Part shown: positions 50,974 through 60,472 of the stretch, piece after piece
Numbering within the stretch: position 1 is the stretch's first letter
How the letters are laid out: each line of letters starts with the position of its first letter
Origin: Caballeronia sp. Lep1P3
Lineage (GTDB): Bacteria > Pseudomonadota > Gammaproteobacteria > Burkholderiales > Burkholderiaceae
Direction of reading: 5' to 3'
DNA length: 64,000 bases
Assembly (NCBI RefSeq): GCF_022879595.1
Contig: NZ_CP084268.1
Coordinates: forward strand, 248,001-312,000
Notes under the pieces: model-generated
What the model was told of the DNA's origin: nothing
Database searches by the model: none
Seen by the model: only the letters and a program-made list of their open reading frames with translations
Translations under genes and position numbers: made by a program

Positions 50974-53292
50974 TCACTTCTCGCGCGGCGTGCCGTTCAC
51001 CTCGACGATGTGCACCGGGATCGACTTCGCGCCCGGCACCTTGCTTTCCTTCGCGTAGTGCCACAACGGAAGGAGCGGATTGCACTCCGGGTAGTAGCCC
51101 GCGATGCAACCCTCCGGTATGTCGTAAGGCTCGATGCGCAAGCCCGCGACGCGGCGCTCGAAGCCGTCGTCGGCGATGGTTTGCAGCGTCACGCGATCGT
51201 CCTTCTTCAGGCCGTGGCGCGTCATGTCGCTCTCGCGCATGAGAATCACCATCCGGTCGCCGCTCACGCCGCGAAAGCGGTCGTCGAGGTTGTAGATCGT
51301 CGTGTTGAACTGGCTGTCGCTGCGCAGCGTCATGAGCCGCAGCGACTGCGGGTCGCGCTCGGGCATGTCGGGGTCTTCGCCGATCGATTCGGGCACGTAG
51401 AACTCGGCCTTGCCGCTTTTCGTCTCCCACTTGCGTTCGCGGGCCGGCAGGTTGCGCGGGAAACCGCCGGGCGTCCACATGCGCGCTTCGAAATCGTGAA
51501 AGGTCTCGGGATACGTCTTCGCGATCTCTGCGCGCACGATGCGATAGTCGTCGCGCCAGCTATCCCAGTCCACCGTCGCTTTCTCGCCTAGCGTGTGCTT
51601 CGCCATTTGCGCGACGATGTACGGCTCGGAGCGCGCATCGGCGGACGCAGGCTCGGCCACGCCGCGCGACCCGTGAATGCAGCCGGTGCTGTCTTCCATC
51701 GACACGGCTTGCGGGCCGCTCGCCTGCGCATCGATCTCGATGCGGCTCAGGCACGGCAGGATATACGACTTCTTTGCATGCACGAGGTGACTGCGATTGA
51801 GTTTCGTCGCGACGTTGACGGTGAGCTTGAGATCGCGCCACGCCGGTTCGATGCGCAAGCGGTCCGGCACGGAACGCACGAGATTGCCGCCGAGATTGAC
51901 GACCGCGTTCACCTTGCCGTCGAGCATCGCCTCGAACGCCTCGACGATATTCATGCCCTTCTCGCGCGGCGGCTCGAAGTGGAACTGGCTCGCGAGCTTG
52001 TCGAGCGGCGCGAGTTCGGGCTTCTCCGTGATGCCGACGGTGCGCTGCCCTTGCACGTTCGAATGCCCGCGCACGGGCGATGGCCCCGCGCCCGGCTTGC
52101 CGATGTTGCCGCGCAAAAAGAGCAGGTTGCACAGCATGCGCACGTTCTGAACGCCTTGCCGGTGCTGCGTGAGGCCCATGCCGTAGTGCGCCATCACCGC
52201 GTTGGCGCGCATGTATTCGTCGGCTGCGGCTTCGAGGTCCGCGCGCGGCAGCGCCGATACGCGCTCGATGTCGTCCCACAACGCGGCGCGCACGTAGTCC
52301 GCGAACTTCTCGAAGCCGACGGTGTGCTCTCCGATGAAATCGACATCGAGAATGCGCGGCTCGCCGCGTGCCTTCGCGCGGTCGTCGGCGTCGATCACGG
52401 CCTTGCACATGCCGAGCATCGCCGCCGTGTCGCCGCCTGTCTTCACCTGATGATATTGCGTGCTGATGACCGTATGCGCGGGCGTCATCATTTCGACCGG
52501 CGATTGCGGATTGACGAACTGCAACAGCCCCGGCTCGCGAAGCGGATTGAACGTGATGATCGGCACGCCGCGCTTTCTCGCTTCCTGCAACTGATGCAGC
52601 ATGCGCGGGCTATTCGTGCCGACGTTCTGTCCGAAGAAGAACATGAGGTCGGTCTTCTCGAAGTCGTCGAGCTTGATGGTGCCGACGCCCACGCCTATCG
52701 CTTCCTTCAGTCCGACGCTCGTGCTCTCGTGACACATGTTCGAGCTGTCGGGCAGGTTGTTGGTGCCGTACATGCGCGCGAAAAGCTGGTACATGTACGA
52801 CGTTTCGAGCGACGCCCGGCCCGATGCGTAAAACACGACGCTCTTCGGATCGAGCGCGCGCAACTCGCGCCCGATGTCTTCGAAGGCTTCTTCCCAGCTC
52901 ACGGCCACGTATTTGTCGGTGGCGGGATCGTAGCGCAGCGGCGCGGTCAAGCGGCCCGCTTCCTCGAGATCGTGGTCATGCCATGCGCCAAGCTGCGTCA
53001 CGGTATGAAGCTCGAAGAACTGCGGCGTCATGCGCTTGGCGGTGAGGTCCCAGGCCGTCGCCTTCGCGCCGCTTTCGCAGAACTCGAAGACGTGCGGATC
53101 GGCCGGTTTCGCCCATGAGCAGCTCACGCACGCGAAGCCGTCTTTCTTGTTCTGTTTGAGCAGCACCGCGCTGTCCCTGAGCGGCACTTTTTCCTGAACG
53201 AGTATGGTGGTGACCGCCTTGAGCGAGCCCCATCCACCGGACGAAAAGGGATACGCCTCGCTCTTGCGAGCGCCGCTGTCTGATTCGGCCAT
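50974..53292 (-). CDS. Molybdopterin oxidoreductase, FdhF/YdeP type
   Basis: 772-aa bis-MGD molybdenum enzyme without a Tat signal, so cytoplasmic. An N-terminal iron-sulfur region has C55/C58 (CVSC) and C72 (FEFCESG). The molybdopterin core includes GRASLETSYMYQLFARMYG, SSNMCHESTSVGLKEAIGVG (Cys a possible Mo ligand) and PSPVRGHSNVQGQRT. YdeP in Escherichia coli aids acid resistance; relatives are formate-dehydrogenase-like. Electron partner not seen here. GGCGAGG before the ATG at 53292. A DUF892 gene with its own terminator lies upstream. Confidence 0.88.
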   Translation of the reverse strand: MAESDSGARKSEAYPFSSGGWGSLKAVTTILVQEKVPLRDSAVLLKQNKKDGFACVSCSWAKPADPHVFEFCESGAKATAWDLTAKRMTPQFFELHTVTQLGAWHDHDLEEAGRLTAPLRYDPATDKYVAVSWEEAFEDIGRELRALDPKSVVFYASGRASLETSYMYQLFARMYGTNNLPDSSNMCHESTSVGLKEAIGVGVGTIKLDDFEKTDLMFFFGQNVGTNSPRMLHQLQEARKRGVPIITFNPLREPGLLQFVNPQSPVEMMTPAHTVISTQYHQVKTGGDTAAMLGMCKAVIDADDRAKARGEPRILDVDFIGEHTVGFEKFADYVRAALWDDIERVSALPRADLEAAADEYMRANAVMAHYGMGLTQHRQGVQNVRMLCNLLFLRGNIGKPGAGPSPVRGHSNVQGQRTVGITEKPELAPLDKLASQFHFEPPREKGMNIVEAFEAMLDGKVNAVVNLGGNLVRSVPDRLRIEPAWRDLKLTVNVATKLNRSHLVHAKKSYILPCLSRIEIDAQASGPQAVSMEDSTGCIHGSRGVAEPASADARSEPYIVAQMAKHTLGEKATVDWDSWRDDYRIVRAEIAKTYPETFHDFEARMWTPGGFPRNLPARERKWETKSGKAEFYVPESIGEDPDMPERDPQSLRLMTLRSDSQFNTTIYNLDDRFRGVSGDRMVILMRESDMTRHGLKKDDRVTLQTIADDGFERRVAGLRIEPYDIPEGCIAGYYPECNPLLPLWHYAKESKVPGAKSIPVHIVEVNGTPREK

Positions 53293-53371
53293 GTCTGCCT
53301 CGCCTTTTTGCGTTGTGTTTGATTGGGGACGCAGCAAGCAGTGTTCCCTTTCATGGTGCATACGGCCAGGC

Positions 53372-53404
53372 AAAAAAAGACGCGCCGGGGGCCTCCGGCG
53401 CGTC
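53372..53404 (-). terminator. Intrinsic terminator of the DUF892 gene
   Basis: On the minus strand GACGCGCCGG pairs with CCGGCGCGTC (10 bp, 6-base loop) and is followed by seven T (7 A on the plus strand at 53372-53378). It lies 54 bases after the stop of the 53458 gene and before the YdeP gene. Confidence 0.85.
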
Positions 53405-53457
53405 GGTCGCGACAACGGGCGAGGGGGTGCCCGTTAGCTTTTTCTTCTTGTGTCCTG

Positions 53458-53955
53458 TTACCCTGCCGCCTTTGTTTCCTGCGCGAGTTGCGTCTTGGCG
53501 AGCTCCGTGAGCTTTTCGTCGGTGGATTTTTCTTCCTGCAACGTTTCGAGCAGAAGGTTCATCGCCTGTTCCTGACCAAGCTGCTTGGCAAGGGTCGCAA
53601 GCGTGCCATACGTCGCGATCTCGTAGTGCTCGACCTTTTGCGCCGCCGCGATCAGCGCCGCATCGCGGATGGGGCCTTGCTCGAAGTCTTCGATCTGTTC
53701 CTGTCCTTCCTCGACGAGGCCTTCCATCGCCACGCACTTGATGCGCTTGAGCCTGATGCCGCACACTTCGACGACCTTGTCGATCCGTTCGATCTGACCG
53801 TTCGTTTCTTCCAGATGCTGCGTAAAGGCCTGCTTGAGCTGTTCGTTGGTGCTTGCGCGCGCCAGCTTCGGCAGCGCCTTCGTCAGTTGCTTCTCTGCGC
53901 TATACACGTCGGACAGTGCGTGGATGAACAGGTCCTGCATAGTCTTCGATGCCAT
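53458..53955 (-). CDS. Ferritin-like DUF892 (YciF-type) protein
   Basis: 165-aa four-helix protein: TMQDLFIHALSDVYSAEKQL, then QHLEETNGQIERIDKVVEVC, VEHYEIATYGTLATLAKQLG and LEEKSTDEKLTELAK. The repeated Glu/His helices match the YciF family, a non-haem iron stress protein. It has its own intrinsic terminator downstream and a GGAGG before the ATG at 53955. It is the second DUF892 gene in this window. Confidence 0.88.
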   Translation of the reverse strand: MASKTMQDLFIHALSDVYSAEKQLTKALPKLARASTNEQLKQAFTQHLEETNGQIERIDKVVEVCGIRLKRIKCVAMEGLVEEGQEQIEDFEQGPIRDAALIAAAQKVEHYEIATYGTLATLAKQLGQEQAMNLLLETLQEEKSTDEKLTELAKTQLAQETKAAG

Positions 53956-54049
53956 CGATGCCTCCGTTCAAGGGTCAGTAGGTTCGCACCGGCCAGGCGG
54001 CCAGGCGCGCCACATCGGAAACGCAATCGCCGTTCCACTGCCGGCGCTG

Positions 54050-54895
54050 TCAGTCGCGCGGCATTTCCAGCGGCAGCGCGCGCTTGTGACGCGTCGCCAT
54101 GTAGAAGCGGCGTATCGTCGTGAGCACTTCGTCGCTGACTTCCTTGCCTTCGAGAAAGTCGTCGATGTTCTCGTAGCTGATGCCGTAGCTGTCTTCGTCC
54201 GGACGCTGCGGCGTGAGCGTCTCGAGATCCGCGGTCGGCACCTTCATCACGAGGCGGTCCTCCGCGCCCATCGAACGCGCGAGCGCGCGCACGCGGCGCT
54301 TGGTGAGGCCCGAAAGCGGCAGGATGTCCGCGCCGCCGTCGCCGTACTTCGTGAAGAAGCCCATCAGCGATTCCGCCGCGTGATCCGTGCCGATGACCAC
54401 GCCGCGCCGCGCGCCCGCGATCGCGTATTGCGCGATCATGCGCTCGCGCGCCTTGATGTTGCCCAGCACGAAGTCTTCCTGGAAATCGTCCGCGTATTGC
54501 GCGCCGCCTTCCTTGAGCGCGGCTATCATTTCGTCGGATGCGCCCTTCACGTTCACCGTGAACGCTTCGTCGGGACGCACGAATTGCAGCGCGAGCTGCG
54601 CGTCGTCTTCATCGCGCTGCGTGCCGTAAGGCAGGCGCACCGCGACGAAATGCGCCTCGTAGCCGCGCGCGCGAAGGCGCTCGACGGCGAGTTGCGCGAG
54701 CCGTCCCGCCGTCGACGAATCCACGCCGCCGCTGATGCCGAGCACATAGGTGCGCAAGCCCTGCGAAGTGAGATAGTCCGACAGGAAGGCGATGCGGCGC
54801 TCGCGCTCGGCATCGACATCGAAGTCTTCGCGAACGCCCAGTTCGCGGCTGACCTGCTCTCGCCATTGCCGCCAGTCGTTCATGCTCTGATCCAT
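54050..54895 (-). CDS. nadE: Ammonia-dependent NAD+ synthetase
   Basis: 281-aa enzyme that amidates nicotinic acid adenine dinucleotide to NAD using ATP and ammonia. ATP-loop SGGVDSS starts at residue 55. Other signs are VRLPYGTQRDEDDAQ, GNIKARERMIAQYAIAG, GTDHAAESLMGFFTKYGDGG and ILPLSGLTKRRVRAL. It lacks a glutaminase domain, so it is the short NadE. It follows pncC by 21 bases on the same strand, forming an NAD recycling pair. Confidence 0.95.
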   Translation of the reverse strand: MDQSMNDWRQWREQVSRELGVREDFDVDAERERRIAFLSDYLTSQGLRTYVLGISGGVDSSTAGRLAQLAVERLRARGYEAHFVAVRLPYGTQRDEDDAQLALQFVRPDEAFTVNVKGASDEMIAALKEGGAQYADDFQEDFVLGNIKARERMIAQYAIAGARRGVVIGTDHAAESLMGFFTKYGDGGADILPLSGLTKRRVRALARSMGAEDRLVMKVPTADLETLTPQRPDEDSYGISYENIDDFLEGKEVSDEVLTTIRRFYMATRHKRALPLEMPRD

Positions 54896-54916
54896 GCTCG
54901 CCTCCCATTCGTTCGC

Positions 54917-55420
54917 TCAGTGTCTCGGCAGACGGTTGAAGTAATGCTCGATGCGCGACAGCGCGTACTCGGCCGCCGCGTGCCGAACCTCGTTGCGCGC
55001 GCCGTCGAAGACCTTCGTTTCGCTGAAGGTGATCATCTGGCCGTCGCGCAGTTTGAATGACCACGCGAAGCATTGCGTGCCGGCGGGCGGACCGTCGCCG
55101 CCGGGCGGAGCGTCCGCGACGCCCGTGTTCGACACCGACACGTCCGCGCAACACGCTTCCTGACTCAGCGCGCCTTCGGACATCTCGCGCGCGACTTCCT
55201 CGCTCGTCAGGCCGTACTGCTTCATCGTCTCCTCGCGCACGCCGAGAAAGCCCGCCTTGCCCGTCGGCGAATACGTGACGAAGCCGACGTCCAGACAACT
55301 GCCGCTACCCGGAACCGACGAAACCAGCGAAGCGATGAAGCCCGCCGTGCACGATTCGGCTGTCGCAAGCATCAAGCCACGGGAAGTCAGGAACGAAACC
55401 ACTTGCCTTGGGATATCCAC
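54917..55420 (-). CDS. pncC: Nicotinamide-nucleotide amidase (CinA C-terminal domain)
   Basis: 167-aa stand-alone CinA C-terminal domain that deamidates NMN to nicotinate mononucleotide. Signature: ATAESCTAGFIASLVSSVPG, CLDVGFVTYSPTGKAGFLGV, then SEGALSQEACCADVSVSNTG and GVADAPPGGDGPPAGTQCFA. The GTG at 55420 follows AAGGAGGAGG at ideal spacing, giving a strong start. Together with nadE downstream it forms an NMN-to-NAD salvage route. Confidence 0.85.
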   Translation of the reverse strand: MDIPRQVVSFLTSRGLMLATAESCTAGFIASLVSSVPGSGSCLDVGFVTYSPTGKAGFLGVREETMKQYGLTSEEVAREMSEGALSQEACCADVSVSNTGVADAPPGGDGPPAGTQCFAWSFKLRDGQMITFSETKVFDGARNEVRHAAAEYALSRIEHYFNRLPRH

Positions 55421-55614
55421 GCTTTCCTCCTCCTTGGTGCCGCTGTCGATCGGCTTTCCGTTGACGGCGATAAGCAATCGCCGCACCAAAAGGGGACGCA
55501 CGTCCATGGAATGTCTATTGCTCTGGAGCGCACCAGGGAGCATTTGAGGGCAGCAACGATCGTCCCCAACGATGCCGTACACGACGATAACGCGAACGCT
55601 TAAACCATACGGCC

Positions 55615-56571
55615 ATGCAGAGCGCACTTAGCCCAGCAGGGATTCAGGCGAGCCGGGTACTTGACCTGTGGCACGTCACGCTGACGGTATGCTGCATCGT
55701 CTTCGCGGCGGTGCTGCTCGCCTGCATGATCGCGCTCGTGCGCGCGCCGCGCGGCGATCGCTCGACGCCCGCGGACATCGGCAGCAACGAGCGGCCCGAA
55801 CGCGGCATCAACCGCTCGGTGATCGTGGCGACGGTCATATCGGCGCTGCTGCTTGTCTCGCTCGTCGTCGCGGATGTCATCACGGACCGCGCGCTCTCGC
55901 GCCTTCCCGTCGACGATGCGCTGCATATCGAGGTGACGGGGTATCAATGGTGGTGGCAGGCGCGCTATGCGCCCGAGCGCGGAGCCGATGGCTTCGCCGT
56001 GGCGAACGAACTGCATGTGCCGGTCGGACGGCCGGTCGTGGTCTCGCTGGTCGCGGCGGATGTTATTCATACATTCTGGGTACCTAATTTACACGGGAAG
56101 AAGGACATGATTCCCGGCCAGAAGTCGACCATTGCGTTTCGCGCGGATCGGGCGGGTGCGTATCGCGGGCAATGCGCCGAGTTCTGCGGTTACGAACATG
56201 CGTTGATGGCCTTCTCGGTCATCGCGGATACGCCCGCGCAATATGCGGCGTGGGCCGCGCGGCAGCGCGAACTCGCGGTCTCGTCCACCGATGCGCTCGC
56301 CCTGCACGGACGCGATGTCTTCATGAACGGCGACTGCGCGCGTTGCCATACCGTGCGCGGCACACAGGCGAACGGCTCGCTCGGCCCCGACCTCACGCAT
56401 CTCGCGAGCCGGCAGACGATTGCCGCCGGCACGCTCGTCAACGACGCGCACAACCTTTCCGCGTGGATCACGAATCCGCCCAAATACAAACCCGGCGTGA
56501 TGATGCCGGCCACGCAGCTCGCCCCTGGAGATCTCCAGGCCCTCGTCGTCTGGCTCGGTACCCTGCAATGA
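55615..56571 (+). CDS. ctaC: Cytochrome c oxidase subunit II with fused cytochrome c (caa3 type)
   Basis: 318-aa protein. Two N-terminal membrane helices (about 18-43 and 70-88) precede a CuA domain: GYQWWWQARY, His152 (VIHTFW), C187, E189, C191, H195, M198 in QCAEFCGYEHALM. The C-terminal cytochrome c domain has CARCH at 241-245 and a Met ligand in MMPATQL. The fusion is characteristic of caa3-type oxidases that take electrons from cytochrome c. First gene of the oxidase operon, ending in ATGA overlap with subunit I. Confidence 0.92.
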   Translation: MQSALSPAGIQASRVLDLWHVTLTVCCIVFAAVLLACMIALVRAPRGDRSTPADIGSNERPERGINRSVIVATVISALLLVSLVVADVITDRALSRLPVDDALHIEVTGYQWWWQARYAPERGADGFAVANELHVPVGRPVVVSLVAADVIHTFWVPNLHGKKDMIPGQKSTIAFRADRAGAYRGQCAEFCGYEHALMAFSVIADTPAQYAAWAARQRELAVSSTDALALHGRDVFMNGDCARCHTVRGTQANGSLGPDLTHLASRQTIAAGTLVNDAHNLSAWITNPPKYKPGVMMPATQLAPGDLQALVVWLGTLQ

Positions 56572-58529
56572 GCGAGCACGCTTCTTCTTCCTATACGGCT
56601 TCCGGCGACGACGGTCCGCGCCCGGTCGATGGTCCCAACGCACCCGCCGCCGTGCGCGCCAAGCTCGCCGCGACGTGGAGCGATCCGCCCGGCTTCATCG
56701 GCGCGTTATCGGCGATCAATCACAAGACCATCGCGCGGCGCTTCATCGTGACGACGTTCGTGTTCTTCGTGCTCGCCGGCCTGCTCGCGCTCGTGATGCG
56801 CATGCAGCTCGCGCGTCCGAACCTGCGGCTCATCGGCCCGAACCTCTACAACGAACTCTTCACGATGCACGGCACGACGATGATGTTCCTCTTCGCCGTG
56901 CCGGTGATGCAGGCGGTGGCCGCGTATCTCGTGCCGCTGATGGTCGGCGCGCGCAGCATCGCGTTTCCGCGCATGAACGCCTATGCGTACTGGGTGTTCC
57001 TGTTCGGCGGGCTGCTGCTGTTCGCATCGCTCGCGGTGAACGACGCGCCCTCCGCGGGCTGGTTCAGTTACGTGCCGCTCGCCGGCCCCGACTATTCGCC
57101 GGGCAAGGGCTCCGACATCTGGGCGCAGATGATTACGTTCACGGAGTTGTCGGGCCTGCTCGAAGCGATCGTGCTCATCAGCACGATCTTCAAGATGCGC
57201 GCGCCGGGCATGTCGCTCAACCGCATGCCGCTCTTCGTCTGGGCGACGCTCGTCACGCAGTTCATGGTGATCTTCGCGATGCCTTCGGTCATGCTGTGCA
57301 GCACCGCACTCATTCTCGACCGGCTCGTCGGCACGCACTTCTATAACCCCGCGAAGGGCGGCGACGTGCTGCTCTGGCAGCATCTGTTCTGGTTCTTCGG
57401 GCATCCCGAGGTCTATCTGATTTTCATTCCGCCGCTCGGTTTCATCTCGTCGATCATTCCGACGTTCGCCCGCCGTCCCGTCTTCGGCTATCCCGCGATG
57501 GTGCTCGCGCTCATCGGCACCGCGTTCCTCTCGTTCGGGTTGTGGGTGCATCACATGTTCGCGACGAACATCCCCGAACTCGGCAAGAGCTTCTTCACCG
57601 CCGCGAGCCTGATGATCGCGATTCCCTCGGCCGTGCAGATCTTCTGCTGGATCGGCACGCTCTGGACCGGGCGCGTGAACCTGCGCACGCCGCTGCTTTT
57701 CGTGCTCGCGTTCTTCTTCATCCTCGTGATGGGCGGCATGACCGGCATCATGGTCGCCTCCGTCCCGCTCGACCTGCAAGTGCACGACACGTACTTTGTC
57801 GTCGCGCATCTGCATTACGTGCTGCTCGGCGGCGCCGTGTTCCCGCTCTTCGGCGCGTTCTTCTACTGGTTTCCGAAGTTCGCGGGCCGCATGTTGTCCG
57901 AGCGGCTCGGGCGCTGGCAGTTCTGGCTCTTCTTCATCGGCTTCAACGTCACCTTCTTTCCGATGCATCTGCTCGGTCTGAACGGCATGCCGCGCCGCGT
58001 GTGGACGTATCCGTCCGGTCTCGGCTGGGACGGCATGAACCTCGCCGCGACCATCGGCGCGTGGACCATCGCGGTGAGCGTGCTGCTCTTCATCGTCAAC
58101 GTGATCGTGACGCTCCGGCGCGGCGAGACCGCGCCCGCTGATCCGTGGGGCGCGGGGACGCTCGAATGGAGCGTGCCGTCGCCGCCGCCGCCGCACAACT
58201 TCGATGCGATTCCCGTCGTACATGGCCGCGATCCGTTGTGGGAGCCGGCGGCCGAACCGCGCCATGTCGGCGGGCTCGCCGCGGACGCGCGCGAAGTGCT
58301 GGTGACGAGCGTGCTCGACGCGAAGCCGGATCATCGGCCGCTCCTTCCCTCACCGTCGATATGGCCGTTCATCAGCGCCATTGCGACGACGATTCTCTTC
58401 ATCGGCTCGATCTACACGCCGTGGGCGATCGTGTGGGGATCGGTGCCGGTCGCGATCGCGATGATCGCGTGGTTCTGGCCGAAACGTTCGAGCAACGCGT
58501 TCGCGGTCGCAAGGGAGCAGCGTCCATGA
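56568..58529 (+). CDS. ctaD: Cytochrome c oxidase subunit I
   Basis: 653-aa haem-copper oxidase catalytic subunit. Haem a/CuB ligands are in FTMHGTTMMFLF, the Tyr-His crosslink HPEVY at 279-283, and WVHHMFATN. K-channel region GGMTGIMVASVPLDLQVHDTYF and VAHLHYVLLGG are as expected for the A family. After about residue 540 comes an extension with two more membrane helices (WPFISAIATTILFIGSIYTP and VWGSVPVAIAMIAWFWP), a layout seen in some alternative oxidases. It overlaps both neighbours by ATGA. Confidence 0.95.
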   Translation: MSEHASSSYTASGDDGPRPVDGPNAPAAVRAKLAATWSDPPGFIGALSAINHKTIARRFIVTTFVFFVLAGLLALVMRMQLARPNLRLIGPNLYNELFTMHGTTMMFLFAVPVMQAVAAYLVPLMVGARSIAFPRMNAYAYWVFLFGGLLLFASLAVNDAPSAGWFSYVPLAGPDYSPGKGSDIWAQMITFTELSGLLEAIVLISTIFKMRAPGMSLNRMPLFVWATLVTQFMVIFAMPSVMLCSTALILDRLVGTHFYNPAKGGDVLLWQHLFWFFGHPEVYLIFIPPLGFISSIIPTFARRPVFGYPAMVLALIGTAFLSFGLWVHHMFATNIPELGKSFFTAASLMIAIPSAVQIFCWIGTLWTGRVNLRTPLLFVLAFFFILVMGGMTGIMVASVPLDLQVHDTYFVVAHLHYVLLGGAVFPLFGAFFYWFPKFAGRMLSERLGRWQFWLFFIGFNVTFFPMHLLGLNGMPRRVWTYPSGLGWDGMNLAATIGAWTIAVSVLLFIVNVIVTLRRGETAPADPWGAGTLEWSVPSPPPPHNFDAIPVVHGRDPLWEPAAEPRHVGGLAADAREVLVTSVLDAKPDHRPLLPSPSIWPFISAIATTILFIGSIYTPWAIVWGSVPVAIAMIAWFWPKRSSNAFAVAREQRP

Positions 58530-59173
58530 AGAGCGCGGCCGAATCCAGCGTGCACGTGCGCCGCGACGAAGCGCACGCATCGGAACTCCTTCTCGACGTG
58601 CGCGACTTGCCGACGTTCGCGTTCGGGCATCGCAGCGTGATGTGGTGGAGCACGGCGGGGCTGATGCTGATCGAAGGCACGGTCTTCGGCATCGCGGTGA
58701 TGATGTACTTCTACTTGCGCACGCACGCGCCCGCCTGGCCGATGGCCGCCGCCGCGCCCGAATTGCGCTGGGGCACGCTCAATACGCTGGTACTGCTTGC
58801 GAGCATGCTGCCGAACCAGCTTGCGAAGCGCGCCGCCGAGCGCTACGAGCGCGGCCCCGCGAAACTCTGGATGACCGTGTGCCTGCTTGCAACGTTCGTC
58901 TTTCTCGTGTTGCGCGGCCTTGAGTTCGCGGCGCTGAACGTGAGCTGGTACACGAACGCGTATGGCTCGGTCGTGTGGCTGCTGCTCGGCCTGCATACGA
59001 CTCACCTCGTCACCGATGCCGTCGATACCGGCGTGCTCACCATCATGCTCTTCACGGGACCGTTCGAGAGCAAGCGCTTCGTCGATGTCAGCGAGAACGC
59101 GCTTTACTGGTACTTCGTCGTGTTGAGCTGGCTGCCTATCTACGGCGTCATCTACTGGGCGCCCCGTTTCTGA
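58526..59173 (+). CDS. ctaE: Cytochrome c oxidase subunit III
   Basis: 215-aa membrane protein with about five helices. Signs: WWSTAGLMLIEGTVFGIAVM, YFYLRTHAP, LRGLEFAALNVSWYTNAYGS, LGLHTTHLVTD and ALYWYFVVLSWLPIYGVIYW. It lacks the N-terminal two helices of the longest forms, as is usual in caa3 oxidases. Starts in ATGA overlap with subunit I. Confidence 0.92.
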   Translation: MKSAAESSVHVRRDEAHASELLLDVRDLPTFAFGHRSVMWWSTAGLMLIEGTVFGIAVMMYFYLRTHAPAWPMAAAAPELRWGTLNTLVLLASMLPNQLAKRAAERYERGPAKLWMTVCLLATFVFLVLRGLEFAALNVSWYTNAYGSVVWLLLGLHTTHLVTDAVDTGVLTIMLFTGPFESKRFVDVSENALYWYFVVLSWLPIYGVIYWAPRF

Positions 59174-59183
59174 CATCGCGATC

Positions 59184-59519
59184 ATGCTCACCTGGCCCGC
59201 CCTTCTCTTCGCTCCGTCCGTTCTGCTCGGCTTGCTGAGCGTGAACTACGCGCTCGTCGAACCATCGTGCCATCTGCACAGTATCGCCGTGCTGAACGGC
59301 GTGAGCGCGGCGAGCCTGGCGGCGAGCATCATCGTGACCGCGCTCGCGTTCGGCCGCTGGCGCAGCGCGCGGCGCGATGCGGACCCATCGGCGCCGGCGC
59401 TGCGCTCGCGCGCGGGATTTCTCGCAGCCGTCGCGACGGGCGTCGGGGCGTTGTCGTCGCTTGGCATCTTCGTCATTTCGCTACCGCAATGGCTGCTCTC
59501 CGCGTGCTTATTCAACTGA
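59184..59519 (+). CDS. Small membrane protein in the oxidase operon
   Basis: 111-aa protein with three hydrophobic segments (MLTWPALLFAPSVLLGLLSV, AASIIVTALAFG, VATGVGALSSLGIFVISLPQ). It sits between subunit III and ctaG, and its 3' end overlaps the ctaG start by 31 bases. It may be a small assembly or subunit-IV-like factor; not recognised as a named family. Confidence 0.65.
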   Translation: MLTWPALLFAPSVLLGLLSVNYALVEPSCHLHSIAVLNGVSAASLAASIIVTALAFGRWRSARRDADPSAPALRSRAGFLAAVATGVGALSSLGIFVISLPQWLLSACLFN

Positions 59520-60472
59520 CGGTTCTTCTCGCCGCCGCATTCGCCGATAGTGCTTCGGCGCACGCGCTCGCGCCCGCTGCAAGCGATGTCCCCGCGAGCT
59601 TCGGCTGGACCTTCGAGCCGTGGGTCGTCGTGTGTCTCGCACTAAGCCTCGGGCTTTATCTCGCGGGCTATGCGAAGCTGCGCGTGCGCGGGTCTCGCGG
59701 ACGATCGGATCGCTCGATGCGGCTTCTGTCGTTCGTCATCGGATGGATCGCGCTCGTCATTGCGCTGGTGTCGCCGTTGCACACGTTGAGCGAAGCGCTC
59801 TTCTCCGCGCACATGCTCCAGCACGAAGTCTTCATGCTGGTGGCCGCGCCGCTGCTCGTCATCGGCAGGCCGCTCGCCGTCTGGATATGGGCATTCTCGC
59901 CGCGCGCGCGCCTTCGCATCAGCACGGCGACGCGCAGTGCATGGATCAGGTCGCCGTGGCGCTGGCTCACCGCGCCGGCGGTCGCGTGGGGCTTGCATGC
60001 GGCGGCGTTATGGTGCTGGCACGCGCCGCGTTTCTTCGAAGCCGCGCTGCATAGCGAATGGATTCACACGTTGCAGCACACGAGCTTTCTCGGCTCGGCG
60101 CTCTTGTTCTGGTGGACCGTGTTCCGTCCCGCCGCCAGCGATGGCTCGCGCGCGCACAACGCTCACGCAATGCTCGCGCTTTTCACGACGATGGTGCACA
60201 CGTCCGCGCTCGGCGCCTTGCTCACGCTTGCACCGGAAGTCTGGTATCCGTCGTGCATCGAAAGCACGCTCGCGCTCGGCTTCGATCCGCTACAGGATCA
60301 GCAATTGGGCGGTCTCGTGATGTGGGTGCCGGGCGGTCTCGCGTATCTCGTGGGCGGGCTGCTCATCGGCGCGCGCTGGCTGTCGCGGCGTCCGGCCCGC
60401 GAGCTCACGCCGGTCATCTCAACCGCGCGTGCGGCGTCCGCCGTCAACGCGCCCGCGCACGAGGAGTCCTAG
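59489..60472 (+). CDS. ctaG: Cytochrome c oxidase assembly factor CtaG (caa3 type)
   Basis: 327-aa membrane protein with about seven helices. CtaG of caa3 oxidases helps insert CuB. Signs: VVVCLALSLGLYLAGYAKLR, LFSAHMLQHEVFMLVAAPLL (conserved His residues), LHAAALWCWHAPRFFEAALH, LQHTSFLGSALLFWW and the PGGLAYLVGG end. A signal-like N-terminus precedes it. Its start lies within the preceding small gene. Confidence 0.88.
   Translation: MAALRVLIQLTVLLAAAFADSASAHALAPAASDVPASFGWTFEPWVVVCLALSLGLYLAGYAKLRVRGSRGRSDRSMRLLSFVIGWIALVIALVSPLHTLSEALFSAHMLQHEVFMLVAAPLLVIGRPLAVWIWAFSPRARLRISTATRSAWIRSPWRWLTAPAVAWGLHAAALWCWHAPRFFEAALHSEWIHTLQHTSFLGSALLFWWTVFRPAASDGSRAHNAHAMLALFTTMVHTSALGALLTLAPEVWYPSCIESTLALGFDPLQDQQLGGLVMWVPGGLAYLVGGLLIGARWLSRRPARELTPVISTARAASAVNAPAHEES

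Noticed and set aside
50965..50990. Hairpin CGCCGCGCG/CGCGCGGCG as a terminator between hemerythrin and YdeP genes
   Set aside because: It overlaps the last codons and stop of the YdeP gene and has no T run; more likely a by-product of GC-rich coding sequence.
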